A DNA stretch of 64,000 nt from Bacillus suaedaesalsae (GTDB lineage: Bacteria; Bacillota; Bacilli; Bacillales; SA4): NCBI RefSeq assembly GCF_016890225.1, contig NZ_JAFELM010000036.1:62001-126000 (forward strand), given 5' to 3'. The position numbers were made by a program, and so were the translations under genes. The first letter of the stretch is position 1. Every line of letters starts with the position of its first letter. The notes under the pieces are model-generated. The model was given only the letters and a program-made list of their open reading frames with translations. It did no database searches and had not been told where the DNA came from. Positions 43,519-50,937 of this stretch are shown piece by piece.

Positions 43519-44514
43519 TTATAAAAAGCTCTGTACGAGTAGTAACGTGACAAACACAACCGATGCTACTACTCCAAGTACGAACATAACAAATTTAAAG
43601 CGGAAAACACTCATCATTATTAGTGTATTCTTTAAATCTAGCATAGGACCAAAAATTAAAAATCCGAGGATTGAATGGGTCGGAAATAAACTACTAAAAG
43701 AGGCACCGATAAACGCATCTGCTTCCGAACATAACGATAAAACAAAGGCTAGTCCCATCATGACAAGCAACGATGAAACCACTCCACTTCCAGTTTCGAG
43801 TAACGCTCTTGCAGGCATAAACACCTGGATAGAGGCTGCTAATAGCGCACCAATAATAAGGTATTTCCCCATATCAAAAAACTCATCAACTGAATGCACA
43901 AGAACAGACCATAGTTTATTAAAGAATGATTGATGAGTGTTCTCAACAGCCGAAACTTTAATTATCTCCTTTTTAAACTGAGTACCCTTCACAAACCGAC
44001 TAACGATAAAGGCAACGATTAGTGCGATTAAAAATCCTAACACCATTCTTAGACCCGCAATCTTAAAATCATTTCCAAATGCCATATAAGTGGATGCAAT
44101 TACGATTGGATTAATGAGAGGTCCAGTTAACATAAACCCGATCGCCGCATAGATTGGTACACCTTTTGATACAAGCCTTCTCACAATTGGCACAATTCCA
44201 CACTCACAAGCAGGAAATAATGCTCCAATGATACAACTCATGATGACTGCCAAAACTTTGTTCTTAGGAATCCATCTTTGAATATGTTCTTCAGTCACGA
44301 AGATTTGTATGATACCTGCTATTAAGACCCCTATTAACACAAATGGAAGAGCTTCAATTAAAATACTTAGAAAAATAGTATTTAAGTTTAATAACGAATC
44401 AGGCACCACATTTGAATATGTACTACCAGGATTAATAGTTAGCAAAAACAAAACAAATACAATTAATGCAACACCTGTTACTTCCATGATACTACCTCGT
44501 AAAACCCTTATCAT
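43519..44514 (-). CDS. ycgR: YcgR-like permease (UPF0718 family)
   Basis: The protein has 331 residues with about eight to ten membrane helices. Conserved family segments are EALPFVLIGVLIAGIIQIFV (about 53-72), PACECGIVPIVRRLVSKGVP with two cysteines (about 100-119), GPLINPIVIASTYMAF and SLCSEADAFIGASF with a further Cys. These Cys and acidic residues could line a metal path. The ATG follows AAGGAGGG. It is the first gene of ycgRQ, and the Zur-like box lies 28-42 bases upstream. Confidence 0.85.
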   Translation of the reverse strand: MIRVLRGSIMEVTGVALIVFVLFLLTINPGSTYSNVVPDSLLNLNTIFLSILIEALPFVLIGVLIAGIIQIFVTEEHIQRWIPKNKVLAVIMSCIIGALFPACECGIVPIVRRLVSKGVPIYAAIGFMLTGPLINPIVIASTYMAFGNDFKIAGLRMVLGFLIALIVAFIVSRFVKGTQFKKEIIKVSAVENTHQSFFNKLWSVLVHSVDEFFDMGKYLIIGALLAASIQVFMPARALLETGSGVVSSLLVMMGLAFVLSLCSEADAFIGASFSSLFPTHSILGFLIFGPMLDLKNTLIMMSVFRFKFVMFVLGVVASVVFVTLLLVQSFL

Positions 44515-44541
44515 TTTGCCCTCCTTAGTCCGAACCGATAA

Positions 44542-44556
44542 TCGTAATTGTTACGT
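44542..44556. promoter_or_regulatory. Zur-like box upstream of ycgR
   Basis: TCGTAATTGTTACGT matches the Bacillus Zur consensus TCGTAATNATTACGA at 13 of 15 positions. It lies between ycgR and the CobW remnant, the kind of gene Zur controls. Confidence 0.65.
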
Positions 44557-44644
44557 TTTATATTATACTATTGTCCATCTAATGTAAATGTTTAGTTGGA
44601 CAAAGTCATTTTTATGCATTTTTTTACTTGTAATATTTTTTTTA

Positions 44645-44898
44645 GAGTATGATGTAAACCGCAAACAGAATTAGTCATGATTGGGATTGATATGGATCAA
44701 GAACAATTAACTTTGCGTTTGAATGACTGTTTATTATCAGAAGATGAAATGAATTTGGACTGGAAGTCTTTTAATGGCGAGGATTATTTTAGCATCATGA
44801 GAAAAAAATCTTCAGACTTTGAAACAAGCTTTAAATTAAATAGGGTTGACACAGGTGCTATGTATCTATTGTCTTTTTTTGAATTGATTGCAGGTTAA
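44645..44898 (+). pseudogene. C-terminal remnant of a CobW/YciC-type zinc-linked GTPase
   Basis: The frame from 44677 begins MIGIDMDQEQLTLRLNDCLLSEDEMNLDWKSF, which is the ending of CobW/YciC proteins (usually xRxQELVMIGIDMD). Upstream in another frame stands EYDVNRKQ (44645-44668). Joining NRKQ to ELVMIGID needs one extra base at 44668, so this is a frameshifted remnant without GTPase domain. The residues after WKSF no longer look like the family. YciC-type GTPases are Zur-regulated zinc chaperones, which fits the Zur-like box 90-120 bases upstream and the neighbouring ycgRQ. Confidence 0.7.
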
Positions 44899-44967
44899 AT
44901 GAACATTACTCACCCATTTTCATAGTTTATAGATGAATACCTAAATAATTTTAGGCGGTCGTAAGAA

Positions 44968-45483
44968 TTGATATTACCTGCCATTGATGTTCAATTAATG
45001 AATGAACATTTGAGAACCCATGAAGGAGTTTTATATAAGCTACGAATTTATTATCATCATGCTAAGAATCCCATTTTAAAAGAAATCATCCAAAAGCAAT
45101 ACATGGTTATGTTGGACCACGTTAGAGTGATGCTGGAACTCCTGAATCCAAATCGAACTACAGATGTGAAACTAGCACCGATTCAAGTCGATATTGTTCC
45201 ATCTCCTTTGGGAGGACCAATTGCTGACCAAGATAAACCACTCGCAATTGAGGGAAGAGCAACTGGACAAAATATGGCGAATATGAACTTTATGTCTGCA
45301 CTGATGATGAAAAACTCCCATGTAAAAGCCATTCACAAAGAAATGGCATTGCAGCAATCACAACTTCAAGAATCGTATTCACGGTTTTTATCTACGGCGT
45401 TTAATGAAAAACCACCAATGTCCTCCCCAGAAGAACAACTAACTATTATAAATCGACATAAACATCTTTTGAAAAAGTCATAG
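44968..45483 (+). CDS. Coat-like protein, distantly like the CotF/YhcQ group
   Basis: The protein has 171 residues from a TTG preceded by GGCGGT. It looks all-helical, with an N-terminal helix pair (LRTHEGVLYKLRIYYHHAKNPILKEIIQKQYMVMLDHVRVML) and a C-terminal segment KNSHVKAIHKEMALQQSQLQESYSRFL, which resembles the end of spore coat F-type proteins. Between them lies a proline-rich linker. It is likely expressed in sporulation and deposited on the spore. The similarity is judged by eye only. A terminator follows. Confidence 0.5.
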   Translation: MILPAIDVQLMNEHLRTHEGVLYKLRIYYHHAKNPILKEIIQKQYMVMLDHVRVMLELLNPNRTTDVKLAPIQVDIVPSPLGGPIADQDKPLAIEGRATGQNMANMNFMSALMMKNSHVKAIHKEMALQQSQLQESYSRFLSTAFNEKPPMSSPEEQLTIINRHKHLLKKS

Positions 45484-45490
45484 AGAGGTA

Positions 45491-45520
45491 AAAAGTACTG
45501 AACTGCTTATCAGTACTTTT
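45491..45520 (+). terminator. Intrinsic terminator after the coat-like gene
   Basis: AAAAGTACTGA and TCAGTACTTTT pair, followed by TT. Confidence 0.85.
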
Positions 45521-45582
45521 TTCTGCTCAAGCATATTCAATAGTCAAAAGGTGAAACTAATTGATGAACAGGAGGTGAACAT

Positions 45583-46044
45583 ATGAAAAAGTATATCGTA
45601 TTCATTTCATGCTTAGTATTGATGTCATTCCCCGCACTGACTCACGCCCAAAAACAACTTAATTGTAACGAGTTGCAGCTGATTTTTAACACAAAAGTTG
45701 AATCTGAGAATGGCATTTGTTCAGTTGAAATGTTTCGTAAAACCATTGATGTAACACACATGGATAAAAAGTTATCACCGAAAACAATGGAACTTGTTTT
45801 CCACTTTTCCTTTGAGCAAGTTGATAACAAACATACGGCTGTTATGGGTGAATTGGCATTATTAGAGGAAGAAGTGAATCCAGTGATGGATGAATTGAGA
45901 AAAGGTGGTTTAGAAGTATCTGCTCTACATAATCACATGATTCATGAAAGACCAAGAATCATGTACATGCATTTTCAAGGAATTGGAGATATGAACAAAC
46001 AGGCGAAAACCATTAAACGTGCAATTGATAAAACTTCTAAATAA
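45583..46044 (+). CDS. Secreted DUF1259 (LppY/LpqO-like) protein
   Basis: The protein has 153 residues. The signal peptide covers about 1-22 (PALTHA-Q). The mature part carries GELALLEEEVNPVMDELRKGGLEVSALHNHMIHERPRIMYMHFQGIGD, the diagnostic DUF1259 segment with a His-rich ALHNHM that suggests metal binding. Usual members have two such halves; this is a single-copy, half-length version with two Cys in the N-terminal half (NCNELQ, GICSVE). AGGAGGTGA precedes the ATG. The function is unknown. Confidence 0.75.
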   Translation: MKKYIVFISCLVLMSFPALTHAQKQLNCNELQLIFNTKVESENGICSVEMFRKTIDVTHMDKKLSPKTMELVFHFSFEQVDNKHTAVMGELALLEEEVNPVMDELRKGGLEVSALHNHMIHERPRIMYMHFQGIGDMNKQAKTIKRAIDKTSK

Positions 46045-46051
46045 TAGTGAA

Positions 46052-46081
46052 AAAACAGCGTATACGCCTATACGCTGTTTT
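46052..46081. terminator. Bidirectional terminator between DUF1259 and the peroxiredoxin
   Basis: AAAACAGCGTATA and TATACGCTGTTTT form a perfect 13-pair stem around four bases. Confidence 0.92.
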
Positions 46082-46084
46082 CCA

Positions 46085-46660
46085 TTAAAGTCTCCCTATA
46101 TAGTCTGGATTTCTTTCAATCCCTTGTTGTCCTGGTAACCAATTTGCTGGAACCACTTCTCCCGTTTTACGGTGATATTGTGTGGCTTGAATAATTCTTA
46201 AAATCTCATACACATTTCTGCCCACTTCAAGTGGGTTTACGAGTCTTGATACAATCGTTCCTTCTGGATCAATAATAATTGTGGCTCGAAATGCTGCCCC
46301 TGTTCTTTCATTCAGCACTCTATAAGCTTTACTAATGTTTTGTGTTCGATCACTAACTAAAGGATAATTTACTTTTGAAGCCAAAGAGGATTCTTCTGTA
46401 AATACTTTATGAGAATATACACTGTCAGTACTAATTCCAAGTACCTCCGTATTAATTTCCTTAAACTGATCATAAATAGCAGCGACCGCTGCCAATTCTG
46501 TCGGTCAAACAAAGGTAAAATCGCTTGGATAAAAGAATAGAACAACCCAATTTCCTCGATAGTTTTCAAGACTTATTTCTTTTATTTTCTTCTCCACATT
46601 ATCATAAGCTTCCGCTGTAAATAATGGTGCAACATCTGTAGTTTGTGCGCAAAATGGCAT
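46085..46660 (-). CDS. Peroxiredoxin with in-frame TGA at the peroxidatic position (putative selenoprotein)
   Basis: Two abutting open frames (46505-46660 and 46085-46495) form one AhpC/TSA peroxiredoxin of 191 residues if TGA at 46507-46505 is read through. The context is DFTFV-TGA-PTELAA, where the family has FVCPTE, so TGA sits exactly on the peroxidatic cysteine (residue 52). The rest is intact: [52 protein letters not shown]. The usual resolving cysteine of 2-Cys enzymes (CPANW) is Val (VPANW). A hairpin suited to bacterial SECIS function follows the TGA. The ATG at 46660 has GAGG eight bases upstream. The alternative is a single nonsense mutation. Confidence 0.75.
46477..46494 (-). promoter_or_regulatory. 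bSECIS-like hairpin downstream of the TGA codon
   Basis: On the minus strand TGGCAGC (46494-46488) pairs with GCTGCTA (46483-46477) over seven pairs with one G-U, enclosing the loop GGTC. The loop begins 18 bases after the TGA. Bacterial SECIS elements need a loop 16-37 bases after UGA with a G among the first loop bases; E. coli fdhF has GGUC in its apical loop. The stem also encodes the family's Ala-rich segment, so chance is possible. Confidence 0.55.
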
Positions 46661-46709
46661 CTTACATTCCTCATCCCGTCTTTTCAAATCCATGTTTTTC
46701 ACCACCATC

Positions 46710-47012
46710 TCATTGCTTTACTTTGTTGCAAGAGCTTAGCTCTGCTTTTTCCCATTGCTCCACCTGTTCAATTGCTTGCTCTGGCGTGTAACCTCTTCCT
46801 ACAAGAACACCAGAAAGAATGAACTCCTGAAACAAATGCGTTAAGTTAATTCCTTCATTTACTTCCTGAAGTGCCCTTTGCACTAAAGGATCCATATACT
46901 GCACCCATTGATTTGTTGTAAATTCATCTGGATTTACATGTCTATAAGGATAGGAGTTATAGTAATGAAACAAATTTTGATTGTATAGATGATGATACAT
47001 ATGATAATTCAT
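46710..47012 (-). CDS. Small Tyr/His/Asn-rich protein of unknown function
   Basis: The protein has 100 residues and I do not recognise it. The N-terminus ([25 protein letters not shown]) is rich in Tyr, His and Asn, as in several Bacillus spore-surface proteins. The remainder is helical ([58 protein letters not shown]) and ends with one Cys. GGAG stands eight bases before the ATG. It precedes the peroxiredoxin start by 49 bases on the same strand, with no terminator seen between, so the two are likely co-transcribed. Confidence 0.6.
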   Translation of the reverse strand: MNYHMYHHLYNQNLFHYYNSYPYRHVNPDEFTTNQWVQYMDPLVQRALQEVNEGINLTHLFQEFILSGVLVGRGYTPEQAIEQVEQWEKAELSSCNKVKQ

Positions 47013-47098
47013 ATACCAAGCTCCCTACGATTCATTCAGAAATAGTATATGACTAGGTTTTTGTCCGCTTGCGCCTATTTATCGTCATTCTATAGAAT

Positions 47099-47131
47099 AA
47101 AGACACTCCCATTCATCTAAGGAGTGTCTTT
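47099..47131 (-). terminator. Intrinsic terminator of the gbsR-like gene
   Basis: AAAGACACTCC and GGAGTGTCTTT pair perfectly. The hairpin overlaps the last codons of the gene. Confidence 0.8.
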
Positions 47132-47659
47132 CACTTTCGGTATGAAATTAAAGATTTCTCTTGATTCGAAACTATCTACCAACCTATTTAACCAATCATA
47201 ATAGTTTAACGCATACTTCAATTTTTCAAGATCTGCTTTTGCTTCTTCTTTTATCTGAGTGGATGTTTTAGGTTCATCTAATAATTCCTGTAGTTCACTT
47301 ATTGATTTATTGATTGCACTCATGTTGGCTGAAATACCTACTCGCCATTTAATTGAAAAGAGATCAGTAAAGGTTTGGTACCAGTCATGTGAGCACTGAT
47401 ATAAATCTTTTCGACTACCCTTCACCCACACCTTTTCTACCATTTGCAAATCCTGTAATTGCCTAACAGATGTGCTCATGCTCGTTTTACTCATACCCAA
47501 TTCGTCCTTCATGGAATCTAGCGACATTGGCTCATCCGTGAAATATAACAATCCATATAGCCTTCCGATCGATTCCGTAATTCCATAAAGATTCATATTT
47601 TGTGCTAATGATTCAATACAACGATTACGAGCTCTTTGTAGCTTTTCACTATCATTCAT
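47117..47659 (-). CDS. GbsR/OpcR-type MarR-fold regulator of glycine betaine genes
   Basis: The protein has 180 residues with the GbsR layout: helix-turn-helix in SLDSMKDELGMSKTSMSTSVRQLQDLQMVEKVWVKGSRKDLYQ (about 40-83), preceded by AQNMNLYGITESIGRLYGLLYFTDEP and followed by a helical dimerisation region. Homologues in Bacillus subtilis (GbsR, OpcR) repress choline or glycine betaine uptake and oxidation genes. It is divergent from opuAA-AB-AC, so control of that operon is likely, through the inverted repeats at 47782-47826. Confidence 0.85.
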   Translation of the reverse strand: MNDSEKLQRARNRCIESLAQNMNLYGITESIGRLYGLLYFTDEPMSLDSMKDELGMSKTSMSTSVRQLQDLQMVEKVWVKGSRKDLYQCSHDWYQTFTDLFSIKWRVGISANMSAINKSISELQELLDEPKTSTQIKEEAKADLEKLKYALNYYDWLNRLVDSFESREIFNFIPKVKDTP

Positions 47660-47781
47660 TCAATCACATCCCTGATTAGCTATACATACAGACTATCATA
47701 ACAAAATTAAAAAGGGAAAATGATCATTTAAGAGGATTATGACGTATATCAGAACAATACTAAGAATACAGTACATATAGA

Positions 47782-47803
47782 ACGTACAGAAAAAACTGTA
47801 CGT
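47782..47803. promoter_or_regulatory. Operator candidate 1 in the gbsR-opuA intergenic region
   Basis: ACGTACAG and CTGTACGT form a perfect eight-base inverted repeat around six A, about 30 bases upstream of the opuA -35 box. Confidence 0.5.
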
Positions 47804-47805
47804 AA

Positions 47806-47826
47806 TTAAGGTAAAATATGCCTTAA
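47806..47826. promoter_or_regulatory. Operator candidate 2 in the gbsR-opuA intergenic region
   Basis: TTAAGG and CCTTAA enclose nine bases, immediately after candidate 1 and ending nine bases before the -35 box. Confidence 0.45.
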
Positions 47827-47834
47827 TATGCACT

Positions 47835-47864
47835 TTGAGTGTGAATGTAGGACTTTTATATAAT
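47835..47864 (+). promoter_or_regulatory. Promoter of opuAA-AB-AC
   Basis: TTGAGT (47835-47840) and a perfect TATAAT (47859-47864) are 18 bases apart. Confidence 0.65.
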
Positions 47865-47904
47865 GAATAAGTACCTAATCGTGATGACCTTGAGAGGTGA
47901 AAGA

Positions 47905-49155
47905 ATGGAAAAAAACAGGAATGTAAAAATAAAAGTAGACAATGTAACGAAGATTTTTGGAAAGAATGTTAAACAAGCTATTGGGCAGCTGAATAGTGGA
48001 AACTCAAAAGAAGAAATCCTACGTAGTACCGGATGCACAGTCGGCGTGAATCAAGCTAGTTTTGATGTACATGCAGGTGAGATATTTGTCATTATGGGGC
48101 TATCTGGGAGTGGAAAGTCGACACTTGTTCGAATGTTGAATCGATTAATTGATCCTACTAGTGGAAAAGTGTTAATTGACGGTGAGGATGTCGTCAAAAT
48201 GAATAAGGAACAATTACGTCAGGTACGCAGAAAGAAAATCAGCATGGTATTCCAAAAGTTTGCACTGTTCCCTCACTATACTGTTCTAGAAAATACGGAG
48301 TATGGGTTAGAAATACAAGGTATGAGTAAAGAAGAGCGAAGCCAAAAAGCAATGGAATCCTTACAATTAGTTGGATTAAAAGGGTATGAAAGTCAGTATC
48401 CAAGCCAATTAAGTGGAGGAATGCAGCAGCGTGTAGGGTTAGCAAGAGCACTAGCCAACAATCCAGATGTATTGTTAATGGATGAAGCCTTTAGTGCACT
48501 AGACCCACTCATTCGTAAGGATATGCAGGATGAACTTTTGGAATTACAGTCTTCTATGGAGAAGACAATCGTGTTTATTACGCACGACTTGGATGAGGCA
48601 CTTCGAATCGGAGATCGAATTGCCCTTATGAAGGACGGAAATATTGTTCAAATTGGAACACCTGAAGAAATCTTGATGAATCCATCCAATCAATATGTTG
48701 AGAGATTCGTAGAAGATGTTGACTTATCAAAGGTGCTTACTGCATCTCATGTGATGAAGCGTGCAGAAACTGTTCAGATTGACAAAGGACCTCGTGTGGC
48801 ACTGCAGTTAATGAAAGAACTCGGAATTTCCTCCATTTATGCAGTGGATAAGCAGCAAACGTTGCTTGGTGTTATAACCGCTGGGGATGCATCAAGAGCA
48901 GTAGAACAAAACCTTACGCTTAAAGAAATTATGAGAAAAGAGCTGACAACAGTTGAGCCTGATACATTACTATCAGATTTATTTGATAAAGTGTCCAACG
49001 CAGACATTCCAGTCGCTGTAACAGATGAAAAAGGTCGACTAAAAGGAATTCTCGTTAAAGGCGCTGTAATCGGTGCACTTTCTGGAAATGAGAAGCATAT
49101 TAACACGGTAAGTCCTGGCACAGTTGAGGCCGCAGTAACTAGGGAGGTGAATTAA
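47905..49155 (+). CDS. opuAA: Glycine betaine ABC transporter ATPase OpuAA
   Basis: The protein has 416 residues from the ATG at 47905, preceded by GAGAGGTG; the longer frame from 47863 overlaps the promoter. The ABC domain has Walker A GLSGSGKST (about 61-69), signature LSGGMQQR, and Walker B VLLMDEAFSALDP. Two CBS domains close the protein (ASHVMKRAETVQID from about 280; KEIMRKELTTVEPD). These CBS domains sense ionic strength or cyclic-di-AMP in OpuA systems. It energises import of the osmoprotectant glycine betaine or proline betaine. Confidence 0.94.
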   Translation: MEKNRNVKIKVDNVTKIFGKNVKQAIGQLNSGNSKEEILRSTGCTVGVNQASFDVHAGEIFVIMGLSGSGKSTLVRMLNRLIDPTSGKVLIDGEDVVKMNKEQLRQVRRKKISMVFQKFALFPHYTVLENTEYGLEIQGMSKEERSQKAMESLQLVGLKGYESQYPSQLSGGMQQRVGLARALANNPDVLLMDEAFSALDPLIRKDMQDELLELQSSMEKTIVFITHDLDEALRIGDRIALMKDGNIVQIGTPEEILMNPSNQYVERFVEDVDLSKVLTASHVMKRAETVQIDKGPRVALQLMKELGISSIYAVDKQQTLLGVITAGDASRAVEQNLTLKEIMRKELTTVEPDTLLSDLFDKVSNADIPVAVTDEKGRLKGILVKGAVIGALSGNEKHINTVSPGTVEAAVTREVN

Positions 49156-50004
49156 ATGGAAGGAATGATTCCTAAACTCCCGTTAGCACCCTATGTTGAT
49201 GGATTAGTAGAATGGTTGACTGATAATTTAGCAGGATTCTTCGATTTTATAACAATTGGATTGGAAGGGTTTGTAGATGGCTTAGTCGCACTACTCGTAT
49301 TCATCCCTCCCCTTCTATTAATCTTAGCCATCGGTTTCGTCGCATGGAAAACGAGCCGTTGGAGAGTTGCATTATTTTCGGTCATTGGACTTTTACTTAT
49401 CTTAAATCTTGGTTATTGGGAAGACATGCTTGAGACATTAGCTCTTGTGTTATCAGCTGTTTTTATTTCAATTGTCGTCGGTATTCCAATGGGTATTTGG
49501 GCATCACAAAAGGAAATGGTTAGAAAAATTGTGACACCAACCCTTGACTTCATGCAAACAATGCCCGCTTTTGTTTACTTAATACCAGCAATCTTCTTTT
49601 TTAATATAGGAGTTGTGCCAGGTGTGGTGGCATCTGTTATCTTTGCAATGCCTCCTACGATTCGTTTAACAATTCTAGGTATCAAACAAGTCCCGGGAGA
49701 TATTATCGAAGCAACAGAGGCATTCGGTTCTACAACTAGGCAGCGTTTAGTCAAGGTACAGCTTCCATTGGCTATGCCTACGATCATGGCTGGTATTAAC
49801 CAGAGTATTATGTTGGCATTATCCATGGTTGTTATTGCCTCAATGGTAGGAGCACCGGGCCTTGGAACAGAGGTTTACCGTGCTGTCACACAAATCAAGA
49901 CTGGAATCGGGTTTGAAGCTGGTCTATCTATTGTCATTATCGCAATTGTTCTAGACCGGATTACTCAAAATATAGGAAACAAAAAACAAGGGGGAGAAGC
50001 GTAA
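49156..50004 (+). CDS. opuAB: Glycine betaine ABC transporter permease OpuAB
   Basis: The protein has 282 residues directly abutting opuAA. It has about six or seven helices with the binding-protein-dependent transport motif VPGDIIEATEAFGSTTRQRLVKVQLPLAMPTIMAGINQSIMLALSMVV (about 176-223), in which the EAA-like loop contacts the ATPase. It is the membrane channel of the betaine importer. The stop overlaps the ATG of opuAC (TAATG). Confidence 0.94.
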   Translation: MEGMIPKLPLAPYVDGLVEWLTDNLAGFFDFITIGLEGFVDGLVALLVFIPPLLLILAIGFVAWKTSRWRVALFSVIGLLLILNLGYWEDMLETLALVLSAVFISIVVGIPMGIWASQKEMVRKIVTPTLDFMQTMPAFVYLIPAIFFFNIGVVPGVVASVIFAMPPTIRLTILGIKQVPGDIIEATEAFGSTTRQRLVKVQLPLAMPTIMAGINQSIMLALSMVVIASMVGAPGLGTEVYRAVTQIKTGIGFEAGLSIVIIAIVLDRITQNIGNKKQGGEA

Positions 50005-50897
50005 TGTTTAAGAAAATTATGGGTATAACAGCTGTATCGGTTTTATCTTTAGGACTTGCTGCATGTAGTGGTGCTGAAGAATCAGGAACAAAAGAAGCAG
50101 GATCTGTTGGAGAACAGGTTGAGTATGAAATTGTAGGAATTGACCCGGGTGCAGGCTTGATGAAACTTACAATCGAAAATGTTTTACCTGAGTACGGATT
50201 AGATGATTGGGAAGTTGTTGAAGGATCTGGTGCAGCAATGGCTGCCTCTTTAGCAAAAGCGTACAAAAATGAAGATCCGATTATCGTGACGGGCTGGAGC
50301 CCACACTGGAAATTTTCAGAGTTTGATCTTAAGTATTTAGAGGATCCAAAAGGGATTTACGGTGGAGCTGAAGACGTTCATACAATCGCTCGTCTAGGCT
50401 TAAAGGATGACCATCCTACAGCCTACTCTGTTCTAGGTAAGTTCCAATGGGAACCAGAACATATTGAAAATGTGATGCTGTTAATTAATGACGGAAAGTC
50501 TCCAGAAGAAGCAGCAGAACAATGGGTAAGTGAAAACGAAGATCTAGTGAGCAAGTGGACAGAAGGCGCTGAAAAGGTTGATGGCGATGAGCTTAAGTTA
50601 CTTTATGTAGCATGGGATGATGTAATCGCTGGTACAAATGTTATCGGACATGTCTTAGTTAACCTAGGGTATGACGTTGAGTTCGTTCAAGTTGACGCGG
50701 GTCCAATGTGGTCTGGTATTGCTAGCGGTAGTGGAGATGCGATGGTAGGAGCTTGGTTACCTACAACTCATGCAGACTACTATGCTGAATACGAAGGTGA
50801 GTTTGAAGATTTAGGATCTAACCTTCATGGCACAAAGCTTGGTTTAGTTGTTCCAAGTTATATGGATATTGATTCGATTGAGGATTTGAAGGAATAA
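50004..50897 (+). CDS. opuAC: Glycine betaine-binding lipoprotein OpuAC
   Basis: The protein has 297 residues with a lipobox LAAC (Cys about 20). The mature domain is the OpuAC fold with aromatic-box segments IIVTGWSPHWKFSEFDLKYLEDP (Trp about 96 and 99) and GAWLPTTHADY near 250, which bind the quaternary ammonium group. It delivers glycine betaine to OpuAB. It is the last gene of the operon, with a terminator seven bases later. Confidence 0.93.
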   Translation: MFKKIMGITAVSVLSLGLAACSGAEESGTKEAGSVGEQVEYEIVGIDPGAGLMKLTIENVLPEYGLDDWEVVEGSGAAMAASLAKAYKNEDPIIVTGWSPHWKFSEFDLKYLEDPKGIYGGAEDVHTIARLGLKDDHPTAYSVLGKFQWEPEHIENVMLLINDGKSPEEAAEQWVSENEDLVSKWTEGAEKVDGDELKLLYVAWDDVIAGTNVIGHVLVNLGYDVEFVQVDAGPMWSGIASGSGDAMVGAWLPTTHADYYAEYEGEFEDLGSNLHGTKLGLVVPSYMDIDSIEDLKE

Positions 50898-50903
50898 ATG
50901 GGA

Positions 50904-50932
50904 AAAGCCAGTTCTTTTAGAGAACTGGCTTT
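50904..50932. terminator. Bidirectional terminator after opuAC
   Basis: AAAGCCAGTTCT and AGAACTGGCTTT form a perfect 12-pair stem, followed by GTTTTTT on the plus strand. Confidence 0.92.
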
Positions 50933-50937
50933 GTTTT

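Noticed and set aside
46505-46708. Peroxiredoxin N-terminus as a separate small gene
   Set aside because: Its sequence ends exactly at the catalytic residue, and the next frame continues the same domain, so both belong to one gene interrupted by TGA.
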